NCBI RefSeq assembly: GCF_036014215.1
Contig: NZ_CP107921.1
Coordinates: 6,941,501 to 7,005,500, forward strand
Reading direction: 5' to 3'
Origin: Streptomyces sp. NBC_00440
Lineage (GTDB): Bacteria > Actinomycetota > Actinomycetes > Streptomycetales > Streptomycetaceae
DNA: 64,000 nt
This document shows positions 33,107-41,273 of this stretch, in pieces (within the stretch, counting starts at the first letter, position 1; each line of letters begins with the position of its first letter). The notes below the pieces were generated by a model. That model was given only the letters and a program-made list of their open reading frames with translations, searched no databases and was not told the DNA's origin. The translations under genes were made by a program, and so were the position numbers.

Positions 33107-33551
33107 CACCAACCATCGAGCAGGACGACCGCTACGGGCCGTGGTCAACCGTCACGTTGCGACAGGGAGCCACCGATCGCACGCTGGGGATAATCGCAGT
33201 CTGCGCAGAGTCACTTCCAACCACCCGCGCCGGGCCGAAGTCAGGGGCACATCTCGACGCGGGCCACTCCGTGCTCCTGAAGGGCGGCCGGGCGCGCCTG
33301 ATGGATATGCCGAATCTGTTGCGGGCGAGACGGCCGAGCACGCCAACCCCTGCCCACAGGGGAGGTTGAGCCATTCCGCTGCGGGCCACACTTCGTGCCC
33401 GCAGCGGGTAGCAAGGGGTGACGGGCAATCGATAGCCTGCTCGGAGATGAGGTGAACAGGCCGGCGGGACCGAACTCCCCAGATTCTTCCCAGGCTCGAT
33501 GGTGAGCCGTGGTCGGTTCGTTCACAGGCGTAACTAGCAAGGGAACGTGCC
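33107..33551. other. Gene-free stretch of 445 bp
   Basis: Between the DUF2231 gene and the GGT-like gene. Apart from the hairpin at 33376-33407 I see no conserved frame. The right end must carry the promoter of the gene at 33552. Confidence 0.4.
33376..33407. terminator. Strong hairpin in the gap before the GGT-like gene
   Basis: Perfect 11-bp stem CCGCTGCGGGC / GCCCGCAGCGG with a 10-nt loop. It lies 270 bp after the DUF2231 stop, rather far for its terminator, so it could also isolate the gene at 33552 from upstream transcription. Confidence 0.45.
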
Positions 33552-35354
33552 ATGTTCACCACTCGGCCGACTCTGCAGGGCACCTTCGGCATGGTGTCAT
33601 CCACCCACTGGCTCGCCTCGCAGTCCGCGATGGCCGTTCTGGAGGACGGCGGGAACGCCTATGACGCCGCCGTCGCCGCCGGCTTCGTCCTGCATGTCGT
33701 CGAGCCGCACCTCAACGGGCCGGCCGGCGAGGTGCCCGCTGTCATAGCCCCGGCCGGCGGCGAGGTCCGGGTGCTCTGCGGGCAGGGCCCCGCCCCCGCG
33801 GGCGCGACCGCCGCGCACTACCGCTCGCTCGGTCTCGACCTGGTCCCCGGCACCGGACCGCTGGCCGCCGCGGTGCCCGGAGCCTTCGACGCCTGGATGC
33901 TGCTGCTCCGCGACCACGGCACCAAGTCCCTCGCCGACGTCCTGAAGTACGCCATCGGTTACGCCGATGACGGACACGCGCCCGTCGAGCGGGTCGGCCA
34001 GACCGTCGAGACCGTACGGGAACTCTTCGAGACCGAGTGGCGGTCCTCCGCCGATGTGTACCTCCCCGGCGGCAGGTCGCCGGCGCCCGGAGAGCTGTTC
34101 CGCAACCCCGCGCTCGCCGCGACCTGGCGCCGGCTGATCGCCGAGGCCACCGCTGGATCGCAGGACCGGGCCGGCGAGATCGACGCCGCCCGCGCGGTCT
34201 GGCGCGAGGGCTTCATCGCCGAGGCGCTGGTACGCCAGTCGCAGCGCCCCACCCAGGACACCAGCGGCGTCCACCACACCGGCACCCTCACCGCGGCCGA
34301 CCTGGCCGGCTGGTCGGCGTCCTACGAGGCGCCCGTGACGTACGACTGGAACGGCTGGACCCTCTGCAAGGCCGGCGGCTGGAGCCAGGGCCCCGTCTTC
34401 CTCCAGCAGCTCGCCCTGCTCCCCGAGGAGCTTCCCCGGTACGGGTCCGCCGACTACGTCCACCTGCTCGTCGAGGGCTGCAAACTGGCGATGGCCGACC
34501 GGGAGGCCTGGTACGGCGACGCCGGGGACGTACCGCTCGACACGCTCCTCTCCGACGCGTACAACGCGGAGCGCCGCGCCCTGATCACCGGCGAGGCCTC
34601 GCACGAACTGCGCCCCGGCAGCCCCGACGGCCGCGCGCCCCGGCTCAGCAGGCAGGCCACCGCCGTGGCGGCGGGTGAGCCCGGATTCGACGCCCTGGGA
34701 ATCTCCGCGGCGGGGGCGGGCGAGCCGACCGTCGCCAAGAACGGCGCCACCCGTGGCGACACCTGCCACCTCGACATCGTCGACCGCTGGGGGAACATGA
34801 TCTCCGCGACCCCGAGCGGCGGCTGGCTCCAGTCCAACCCGGTGGTGCCCGAACTGGGCTTCCCGCTCGGCAACCGGCTCCAGATGGCCTGGCTGGACGA
34901 GGGACTGCCGAACTCGCTCACCCCCGGCTGCCGTCCGCGCACCACCCTCACCCCCTCACTCGCCCTGCGCGACGGTGTGCCGGTGCTCGCCTTCGGAACG
35001 CCGGGCGGCGACCAGCAGGACCAGTGGCAGCTGCACTTCTTCCTCGCCGTCGCGCTGACCGCCACGGTCCGCGGCGGCCTGGACCTCCAGGGCGCGATCG
35101 ACGCCCCGAACTGGCACAACGACTCCTTCCCCAGCTCCTTCTACCCGCGCGCCATGCGGCCCGGCAGCGTCACCGTCGAGTCGCGGATCGGGGAGGGGGC
35201 CATCGCGGAGCTGCGCCGCCGCGGGCACGACGTCACCGTCGGCGACGCCTGGTCGGAGGGGAGGCTGTGCGCGGTCGCCCGCGATCCGCGGACCGGGGTG
35301 CTGAGCGCCGCTGCGAACCCGCGCGGTATGCAGGGTTACGCCGTCGGTCGCTGA
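33552..35354 (+). CDS. Gamma-glutamyltransferase-family protein (cytoplasmic YwrD-like)
   Basis: 600 residues of the GGT Ntn-hydrolase fold: EDGGNAYDAAVAAGFVLHVV near the N-terminus, the autoprocessing Thr at about 404 in RGDTCHLDIVDRWGNM, and FGTPGGDQQDQWQ in the small subunit. There is no signal peptide, and the processing motif is T-C-H instead of the T-T-H of classical GGT (as at 11822). This subgroup may act as an acylase on amides other than glutathione. It is followed by a phosphatase gene 41 bp downstream. Confidence 0.85.
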   Translation: MFTTRPTLQGTFGMVSSTHWLASQSAMAVLEDGGNAYDAAVAAGFVLHVVEPHLNGPAGEVPAVIAPAGGEVRVLCGQGPAPAGATAAHYRSLGLDLVPGTGPLAAAVPGAFDAWMLLLRDHGTKSLADVLKYAIGYADDGHAPVERVGQTVETVRELFETEWRSSADVYLPGGRSPAPGELFRNPALAATWRRLIAEATAGSQDRAGEIDAARAVWREGFIAEALVRQSQRPTQDTSGVHHTGTLTAADLAGWSASYEAPVTYDWNGWTLCKAGGWSQGPVFLQQLALLPEELPRYGSADYVHLLVEGCKLAMADREAWYGDAGDVPLDTLLSDAYNAERRALITGEASHELRPGSPDGRAPRLSRQATAVAAGEPGFDALGISAAGAGEPTVAKNGATRGDTCHLDIVDRWGNMISATPSGGWLQSNPVVPELGFPLGNRLQMAWLDEGLPNSLTPGCRPRTTLTPSLALRDGVPVLAFGTPGGDQQDQWQLHFFLAVALTATVRGGLDLQGAIDAPNWHNDSFPSSFYPRAMRPGSVTVESRIGEGAIAELRRRGHDVTVGDAWSEGRLCAVARDPRTGVLSAAANPRGMQGYAVGR

Positions 35355-35395
35355 ACCGGTGCGGTCCCTTCACCGGGGTGTGCTGAGATGGAGGC

Positions 35396-36223
35396 ATGAC
35401 CGAACAGCTTCTGGCCAGGGATTTGACCGAGGTCGAGGCGGTGGTCCGCGAGGCGGCCGCCGCCGAGATCCTGCCGCGTTTCCGGCAGCTCGCCGCGCAC
35501 GAGATCGCCGAGAAGAGCGGTCCGCACGACCTGGTGACCGTGGCCGACCGCGGCGCCGAGGAACACCTCACGGCCGCCCTCACCGCACTGCTGCCGGGCT
35601 CGGTGGTGGTCGGTGAGGAGGCCGTGGCGGCCGACCCGTCCACGTACGAGGCGATACGGGGCGACGCGCCCGTCTGGATCGTCGACCCGGTCGACGGCAC
35701 CCGCCAGTTCGTGCGCGGTGAAGCGGGCTTCTGCACCCTGGTGGCGCTCGCCCACCGCGGCGAACTCCTCGCCTCCTGGACGTACGCCGCGGCGCTCGAC
35801 GAGATGGCCGTTGCCGTACGGGGTGGTGGCGCCCGCCTCAACGGGGAACCACTCCTGGCGGGCTCACCCGCACCCGGCGCCGAACTCCAAGTGGCCACCT
35901 CGCACCCGGACTTCACCACACCCGAGCAGAAGAGCTCGCTGCTCGCCCTGCGCACCGAAGGCATCCGCACCAGGCCGTGCGGTTCGGCGGGCCTGGAGTA
36001 TCTGGCCGTCGCCGGGGGAACCCTCGACGCGGTGGCGTTCAACTGGGAACTGGCGTGGGACCACGCGGCAGGTCTGCTCCTGGTGGAGGAGGCGGGCGGC
36101 GCCCATCTGACGTTCACGGGCGAGCCGTTCCGCGTCACCGGCGGCAACGCGCTGCCGTTCACAGCCGCCCGCGACGCGGCCACGGCCCACCGGGTGCATC
36201 AGTTGCTGGCGGCGGGGGCCTGA
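35396..36223 (+). CDS. Inositol-monophosphatase-family phosphatase
   Basis: 275 residues. Metal-binding motifs: GEEAVA (Glu of motif 1), WIVDPVDGTRQFVRG (motif 2, D-P-x-D-G-T), and WELAWDHAAGLLLVEEAGG (motif 3). It hydrolyses a sugar or inositol phosphate, histidinol phosphate or PAP; the family alone does not say which. It is cytoplasmic. Third-position GC is typical. It lies 41 bp downstream of the GGT-like gene and is convergent with the hydrolase at 36233 (9-bp gap). Confidence 0.85.
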   Translation: MTEQLLARDLTEVEAVVREAAAAEILPRFRQLAAHEIAEKSGPHDLVTVADRGAEEHLTAALTALLPGSVVVGEEAVAADPSTYEAIRGDAPVWIVDPVDGTRQFVRGEAGFCTLVALAHRGELLASWTYAAALDEMAVAVRGGGARLNGEPLLAGSPAPGAELQVATSHPDFTTPEQKSSLLALRTEGIRTRPCGSAGLEYLAVAGGTLDAVAFNWELAWDHAAGLLLVEEAGGAHLTFTGEPFRVTGGNALPFTAARDAATAHRVHQLLAAGA

Positions 36224-36232
36224 GGCGCGGAC

Positions 36233-36874
36233 TCACTGTCGCGGGGCCGCCTCTCCGGCCCCGGTCAGGGAGCGCGCCCCGGCCACCTCGACCATGGGGG
36301 AGAACAGACCGAGGAGGCGCAGGGTGTCGCCGTGGCTGCGGTCGTCGGCGCCCGCACAGGCGTCCGCCACGACTGTGACCGCCCGCCCCGCGTCCGCCGC
36401 TGCCAGGGCGGTGGCCAGGACGCAGCAGTCCGTGGCGACACCGCACAGCACCAGCGGGGCGCCGGCGGTGAGCACCGCCAGCTCCTCGCCCCACTTGCCG
36501 AATGTGGGCAGCGAGACCACCGGTGCTCCGTCGGGGAGCTGCCGCGTGAGCCCCCACAGCGGCGAGCCGGGCGGCCGGCGCATCGTGCTCCAGCGGTCGT
36601 AATAGCGGGCCCACTGGCCAGGTTCGGCCGGGTCGGGTACGAAGCGGGTGTGGACGGTGCGGCCGGCGAACCGCTCGCACAGCGCGTCGATGACCGGCTC
36701 GATCTGTGCGTAGCGGGGCACCGACCACGCGCTGCCGGGCTCGGCGAAGGCCCGCTGCATGTCGATGACGACGAGCCAGGGCGCGGGCGCGGATTCCCCG
36801 GCCGAGCCGGCTTGTTCCCCGGCCGGACCGGCTTGTTCCCCGGTCTGTCCGGCTTGTTCAGAGGGCGGCGGCAT
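36233..36874 (-). CDS. Isochorismatase-fold cysteine hydrolase
   Basis: 213 residues. The catalytic triad is D38 (VVIDMQRAF), K127 (TFGKWGEEL) and C151 (GVATDCCV). The fold covers RutB-like ureidoacrylate amidohydrolases, nicotinamidases and maleamate amidases; here an amide hydrolysis after ring opening is likely. The first 29 residues are a low-complexity run of three 7-residue repeats (EQAG-TG-like), encoded by 21-bp tandem repeats at about 36793-36860; the true start may be internal. It overlaps the flavin reductase end by 17 bp. Last gene of the 37867 operon. Confidence 0.82.
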   Translation of the reverse strand: MPPPSEQAGQTGEQAGPAGEQAGSAGESAPAPWLVVIDMQRAFAEPGSAWSVPRYAQIEPVIDALCERFAGRTVHTRFVPDPAEPGQWARYYDRWSTMRRPPGSPLWGLTRQLPDGAPVVSLPTFGKWGEELAVLTAGAPLVLCGVATDCCVLATALAAADAGRAVTVVADACAGADDRSHGDTLRLLGLFSPMVEVAGARSLTGAGEAAPRQ

Positions 36875-37379
36875 CGAGCTGCCCGCCGTCGTAGAAGCCG
36901 CCCGCGCTGTAGATCAGGGGTGGCCGTTCGGAGTGGGCGGCCTGGGTGACCCGTCCGATGAAGATGGTGTGCGTACTGGTCTGCAGGCGTTCCTGGATCC
37001 GTGCCTCCAGTACGGCCGCACTGCTGTCGATCAGCGGCGAGCCGTTGGCCCCGGCGGTCCAGCGCAGCTCAGCGAACTTGTCGTCGCCCTTGCCCGCGAA
37101 GACCGTCGCCACCGGCAGCTGGTCGGAGGCCAGGATGCTGATGCCCATGTGGTCCGCGCGGAAGAGCGGTTCATAGGTGGATGAGGTCCGCTGGACGCAG
37201 ACCATGACCAGCGGGGGGCTCAGCGAGATGCTGGAGAAGGCGTTGACGGCAAGGCCGCGCGGCCGTTCGCCGTCCATCGTGGTCACGATGGTGACCCCGG
37301 TGATGAACTTGCGGTGCAGCCCCTTCACATCGGACTCGGCCACTTCCGCTGCCGGCCGGTTGTCGGCGGTCGTGCTCAT
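36858..37379 (-). CDS. Flavin reductase (two-component monooxygenase partner)
   Basis: 173 residues, the full length of short-chain flavin reductases (RutF/HpaC-like). KFITGVTIVTTMDGERPRGL, NAFSSISLSPPLVMVCV and FAGKGDDKFAELRW are family blocks. It supplies reduced FMN to a flavin-dependent monooxygenase, most likely the luciferase-like enzyme at 38172 transcribed in the opposite direction from the same control region. ATG 37379 overlaps the preceding stop (ATGA). It is the clearest pointer to an oxygenase-based pathway in this cluster. Confidence 0.87.
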   Translation of the reverse strand: MSTTADNRPAAEVAESDVKGLHRKFITGVTIVTTMDGERPRGLAVNAFSSISLSPPLVMVCVQRTSSTYEPLFRADHMGISILASDQLPVATVFAGKGDDKFAELRWTAGANGSPLIDSSAAVLEARIQERLQTSTHTIFIGRVTQAAHSERPPLIYSAGGFYDGGQLDAAAL

Positions 37380-37867
37380 GACGCCACCACCGATCGTGCG
37401 TGACGCCCCGGGGCCTCGGCCGCCGCCGGTGCGGGAGCCTCGGCCCGCGCGCTGTCCAGCGGAATGATCCCCAGGGCGGTCAGCAGCTGACGGGGGTCCC
37501 AGGTCACCCACTCCTCGGCGACCATGCCGTCCTCGATACGGGAGAACGTGGCGCCGGAGACCGTGACGGTCCGGCCGGTCGGCGGTACGTCCATCAGACG
37601 GCCGGTGTGCGTGCCCCTGCTGACCCAGCGGGTCGCCACGCGGTCCCCCTCGACCACGCAGTCCTCGATCACGGTGACCAGATCGGGGAAGCCCGCACGG
37701 CACGCGGTGATGTTGGCCTTGAGATCCGCCGCGTCCTGCGCGGTGCGCCCGTGCCGCCGGTAGCCGTCGGCCAGGACCGTGTCGAGTGCGTCGACCTCGC
37801 CGCGCTGCCAGGCCGCGCCCCAGGCCGCGGCGATGCGCTCCCTGATGTCGGTGCTTCCGGTACCCAT
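37376..37867 (-). CDS. SnoaL-like / ester cyclase-type protein
   Basis: 163 residues. NTF2-like fold with AAWGAAWQRGEVDALDTVLA, GYRRHGRTAQDAADLKANIT and VEGDRVATRWVSRGTHTGRL, the pattern of SnoaL-type ester cyclases and small isomerases. The C-terminal 25 residues are Ala/Pro-rich and probably disordered. First gene of a three-gene operon with flavin reductase and isochorismatase-fold hydrolase. Its promoter has TTGACA / 17 bp / TAGCGT with GntR-type operator copies on it. Confidence 0.8.
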   Translation of the reverse strand: MGTGSTDIRERIAAAWGAAWQRGEVDALDTVLADGYRRHGRTAQDAADLKANITACRAGFPDLVTVIEDCVVEGDRVATRWVSRGTHTGRLMDVPPTGRTVTVSGATFSRIEDGMVAEEWVTWDPRQLLTALGIIPLDSARAEAPAPAAAEAPGRHARSVVAS

Positions 37868-37944
37868 ACGTCGTCCACCGTGTCCTTTCCGGAGGAGCCG
37901 GGCCCCGGGGATGATCCGCCGGTCCCGCTCCGCCGTGCACTGCT

Positions 37945-37987
37945 CTTGTGTGGCAGGACGCTATGAATGCTCCTCTTGCATGTCAAG
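37945..37987 (-). promoter_or_regulatory. Promoter with two GntR-type sites for the flavin-reductase operon
   Basis: Minus strand: -35 TTGACA (37986-37981), 17-bp spacer, -10 TAGCGT (37963-37958). CTTGACATGCAAG (37987-37975) covers the -35, and CTGCCACACAAG (37956-37945) lies just after the -10. The same layout recurs at the gntR promoter (43548-43591). Confidence 0.6.
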
Positions 37988-38096
37988 AGATCGCCCCGTT
38001 CTTGCTGTCTTCGCGGCCTCAACTCCGTTGTTCTGTACGGATATAGAGGCTATGTCACAGTGAAAGGGGCCGTTCTGAAAAACGTCATTCCGAGTC

Positions 38097-38140
38097 TTGA
38101 CGACTGAAAGAGCGGACACCTACGGTCTGTTGTATGCCAG
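38097..38140 (+). promoter_or_regulatory. Promoter with GntR-type site for the monooxygenase operon
   Basis: -35 TTGACG (38097-38102), 18-bp spacer, -10 TACGGT (38121-38126), then TGTTGTATGCCAG (38128-38140). That 13-mer is repeated exactly, in inverted orientation, at 43719-43731 before the permease gene. The operator would overlap the transcription start. Confidence 0.6.
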
Positions 38141-38171
38141 CAGCTGCTGGCCGGCACAGAGAGGCAGGTCC

Positions 38172-39350
38172 ATGCGTTTCTCGATCTTTCACGCGCTCGG
38201 CGCTCCTGGGCAGCTCGGCGAGTACCACCGTCTGATGCGGGAGGCGCGCGAGTTCGCGGTCGCTGCCGAGGACGCGGGTTTCTGGTCGGTCTGGTACACC
38301 GAGCACCACTTCGGCCACGAGGGCCAGGAGCTGACGCCCAACCCCGTCCTGATGGGTACGGACATCGCCGCGCGGACCGAGCGCATCCGCATCGGCCAGG
38401 CCGCCAATATCGTCACCTTCTGGCATCCGCTGCGCCTCGCCGAGGACCTGGCACTGCTCGACCAGCTCTCCGGCGGGCGCGTCGAGGTCGGGGTGGGCCG
38501 CGGTCTTTACGGCCGCGAGGCGATGAACCTCAACCCGCAGGCGGACCCGCGCGACCAGGAGCAGAACCGCGCCCTGTTCGAGGAGACCCTGGAGATCCTG
38601 AAGAAGGCGTGGACCGGCGAGTTCTTCGAACACCACGGCCGCTTCTACGACTTCCCGGCCCCCGGCCTGAAGTGGAGCCACCCGCTCTCCCCGGCCACCG
38701 AGGACTTCACCACGGACGGTGAGATAGCCAAGCTGGCCGTCACCCCTGCCCCGTACCAGCGCCCGCACCCGCCGATGTGGCAGGTCGTGGACTCGCCCCG
38801 GTCCATCGAGTCCTGTGCCAGGAACGGGATCCAGGGCATCCTCTGGCTGCCGCCGGTCTCGGCGCTCAAGGGACGCTTCGACCTGTACCGGCGGGCCGCC
38901 ACCGAGGCGACCGGCCGTGAGCACGCCCTCGGCGAGGGACTCGCCCTGGTACGCGACGTCTATGTCGCCGACACCATGGAGCAGGCCAGGGAGGAGTTCC
39001 AGGAGGCGCTCCTGCAGACCTACCGGTGGGTCACGCACTGGCGGGGTCTGTCCAACCTCATGGAGGAGGGCGAGGAGCTGACCGATGAGCACGAGCTGAG
39101 CTTCGACTTCCTCCAGGACCGCAACCTGCTGGTGGGCACCCCGGACTACGTCGCCGAGAAGATCAGCGAACTCCAGGACGAGATCAACCTGGAGCATCTG
39201 ATGCTCTGGACCACCCACCCCGGACTGCCGCACAAGCACGCCATGCGCAGTCTGGAGCTCTTCTCCGAGCAGGTGATGCCCCGCTTCACCTCGGAGACGG
39301 GCACCTCGGAGCTGAGCACCGCCGGGACGAGCGGCGCGGGCCGCTCGTGA
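38172..39350 (+). CDS. Luciferase-like flavin-dependent monooxygenase
   Basis: 392 residues from ATG 38172 (AGAGAGG upstream). TIM-barrel LLM fold: AAEDAGFWSVWYTEHHFGHE, RIRIGQAANIVTFWHPLRLA and LDQLSGGRVEVGVGRGLYGR. The H-P-L-R-x-A-E block fits FMN-type flavin monooxygenases of two-component systems, and a flavin reductase gene faces it. In such systems the enzyme inserts oxygen into a ring or C-H bond. It is the entry enzyme of the cluster by inference. First gene of a five-gene run with overlapping starts. Confidence 0.87.
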   Translation: MRFSIFHALGAPGQLGEYHRLMREAREFAVAAEDAGFWSVWYTEHHFGHEGQELTPNPVLMGTDIAARTERIRIGQAANIVTFWHPLRLAEDLALLDQLSGGRVEVGVGRGLYGREAMNLNPQADPRDQEQNRALFEETLEILKKAWTGEFFEHHGRFYDFPAPGLKWSHPLSPATEDFTTDGEIAKLAVTPAPYQRPHPPMWQVVDSPRSIESCARNGIQGILWLPPVSALKGRFDLYRRAATEATGREHALGEGLALVRDVYVADTMEQAREEFQEALLQTYRWVTHWRGLSNLMEEGEELTDEHELSFDFLQDRNLLVGTPDYVAEKISELQDEINLEHLMLWTTHPGLPHKHAMRSLELFSEQVMPRFTSETGTSELSTAGTSGAGRS

Positions 39351-39949
39351 CCGTCATCCGGCGCATCGTCTCCTCCTGCGAGGACTTCGTCAGCGAACTG
39401 GGCGAGCCCGTCGCCACGACCGTCCGGCGCGGCGCCGTCGCGGTGGTCGTGCGCAACCCCTGGGCAGGCCGCGGCACCGTGCCCGACCTGTCGGCCGAGG
39501 CCCGCGAACTCGCCCCGGTCCTGGCCCGGGAGATCACTTCCCGACTGACCGCCATGCTCGGTGGCGCGGACGCCATCGAGTCCTTCGGCAAGGCTGCCGT
39601 CGTCGGCCTGGACGGCGAGAGCGAGCACGGCGGCGCCCTGATCCACACCCCGTACTTCGGCAATGTCGTCCGCGAGATCCTCGAAGGCACCTCGATCATC
39701 GCCTTCAGCGAGGAGCAGGCCCCGGCGGGCACCACGGTCACGGTCCCCATCTGGCACAAGACCGCAGCGGCGACCCGCTCGCACTACGCCGCCACCCGGA
39801 TCAGGGTCCCCGACGGTCCCCGCGCCGACGAGTTGGTCATCGTCGCGGCGGCGGCCACCGGGCCGCGCCCCAACGCCCGGATCGGGGACCGGCGCACCGA
39901 CCCCGTAGTGACCCTGGCGACCCTGGAAACCCCCGAGAGGACCCCATGA
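39347..39949 (+). CDS. Amino acid synthesis family protein (DUF1185), copy 1
   Basis: 200 residues from GTG 39347, coupled to the monooxygenase stop (GTGA). One DUF1185/AA_synth domain (PF06684): RRGAVAVVVRNPWAGRGTVP, IESFGKAAVVGLDGESEHGG, ALIHTPYFGNVVREILEG. The two structures I recall for this family show a chorismate-mutase-like fold, but no reaction is established. The next gene is a paralogue, so the two may form a heteromer. It probably processes an unstable intermediate; that is inference from the neighbouring catabolic genes. Confidence 0.82.
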   Translation: MTVIRRIVSSCEDFVSELGEPVATTVRRGAVAVVVRNPWAGRGTVPDLSAEARELAPVLAREITSRLTAMLGGADAIESFGKAAVVGLDGESEHGGALIHTPYFGNVVREILEGTSIIAFSEEQAPAGTTVTVPIWHKTAAATRSHYAATRIRVPDGPRADELVIVAAAATGPRPNARIGDRRTDPVVTLATLETPERTP

Positions 39950-40497
39950 ACATCCGTAAGATCGTCACCCTCGTGGACGAGATCCACACCGAGGGCGGCG
40001 CCCCCGTCGAACCCGCCGCCCGTACCGCTGTGGTCGCGGCCGTCATCGACAACCCCTGGGCCGGCCAGGGCTTCGTCCAGGACCTCGGCCCCGGTATCGA
40101 GGCGACCGCGTCCGAACTCGGCGCGCTGCTGGCCCCGTTGGTCGTCAAGGCGCTCGGCGGGACCGTCGAGGCCTACGGTAAGGCGGCCATCGTCGGCCTG
40201 GACGGTGAGACCGAGCACGGCTCGGCGCTGATCCACACGCTGAAGTTCGGCAACCACTTCCGGGACGCGACGGCCGCCACCACCCTGCTCCCCGCGGTGG
40301 AGAAGCGCGCCGGGGCGGCCGCGGTCTTCGACATCCCGCTGAAGCACATCACCGACGCCACCATCCGCTCGCACCACCAGACCATGGAGGTCCGCATCCC
40401 CGACGCGCCGCGCGCCGGTGAGATCGTCGTCGCGCTGGCCGCCGCCGCCCAGGGCCGCCCGCAGGCCCGCCTCGCGCCCCTGGCGACCGAGCAGTGA
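39946..40497 (+). CDS. Amino acid synthesis family protein (DUF1185), copy 2
   Basis: 183 residues from ATG 39946, coupled to copy 1 (ATGA). It shares with it the blocks NPWAGQGFVQDLGPGIEATA, EAYGKAAIVGLDGETEHGSA and LIHTLKFGNHFRDA, so this is a tandem duplication with clear divergence between the copies. No signal peptide or metal motif. The strongly conserved GKAAxVGLDGExEHG loop is probably the active or ligand site. Translation continues into the hydrolase at 40494 (GTGA overlap). Confidence 0.82.
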   Translation: MNIRKIVTLVDEIHTEGGAPVEPAARTAVVAAVIDNPWAGQGFVQDLGPGIEATASELGALLAPLVVKALGGTVEAYGKAAIVGLDGETEHGSALIHTLKFGNHFRDATAATTLLPAVEKRAGAAAVFDIPLKHITDATIRSHHQTMEVRIPDAPRAGEIVVALAAAAQGRPQARLAPLATEQ

Positions 40498-41273
40498 TCG
40501 GATACGAGGACCACGGCAGCGGCACGGACCTCGTGCTGCTGCACGGGGTCGGTCTCGACCGGCACATGTGGGACCGCTGCCTTCCGGCGCTCGCGGCCCG
40601 CCACCGTACGCGGGCCGTCGATCTGCGCGGCCACGCCGGTTCACCGCCGGCCGCGCCCGGGATCACCCTGGACGACCTCGCCACCGACGTCCTGGACACC
40701 CTCGAAGGCCCCTCCCACCTCGTCGGGTTCTCGCTCGGCGCCCTGGTGGCGACCCGGGCCGCCCTGCTGCGCCCGGCCGCCGTGGCGTCCCTGACCCTGG
40801 TCTCATCGGTGGCCCGCCGCACGCCCGAGGAGAGCCGGGACGTGGCCGGCCGGCTCGAACGTGCCCGGGAGGACTTCCCCGGCTCGGTGGACGCGGCGAT
40901 CGACCGCTGGTTCACCCGGGAGTGGCAGGTGGCCGAGCCCGGCCTGGTCGAAGAGGTCAGGGCGACCCTGCTGAGCCAGAACCACGTCTCATACCTGGCC
41001 TGTTACGAGGTGTTCACCCGCGCCGACGCCGAGCTGTGGCCCCAGCTGCCGTCGCTCACGGTGCCGACGCTCGCCGTCACCGGCGGCGCCGACCCCGGCT
41101 CGACCGAGGCGATGACCCGGGCGCTGGCCGGCGCCGTACCCGGGGCGCGGGCCGCGGTCATTCCCGGCGCCCGGCATCTGCTCGCGCTGGAAGCGCCGGA
41201 CCGGCTCACCGACGAGATCATCCGACACACCACGGAGGTGGACCGTGACCGCACCGCGGCTCCCGCGTCATGA
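40494..41273 (+). CDS. Alpha/beta-fold hydrolase (RutD/PcaD-like)
   Basis: 259 residues from GTG 40494. Oxyanion region VLLHGVGLDRHMWDRCLPAL, nucleophile elbow GFSLGA, acid D in VTGGADPGST and His in PGARHLLALEAPDRL. The closest general types are PcaD enol-lactonases and RutD-like carbamate or aminoacrylate hydrolases. In this operon it likely cleaves an acyclic intermediate after ring opening. It overlaps the aldehyde dehydrogenase by 29 bp. Confidence 0.83.
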   Translation: MIGYEDHGSGTDLVLLHGVGLDRHMWDRCLPALAARHRTRAVDLRGHAGSPPAAPGITLDDLATDVLDTLEGPSHLVGFSLGALVATRAALLRPAAVASLTLVSSVARRTPEESRDVAGRLERAREDFPGSVDAAIDRWFTREWQVAEPGLVEEVRATLLSQNHVSYLACYEVFTRADAELWPQLPSLTVPTLAVTGGADPGSTEAMTRALAGAVPGARAAVIPGARHLLALEAPDRLTDEIIRHTTEVDRDRTAAPAS

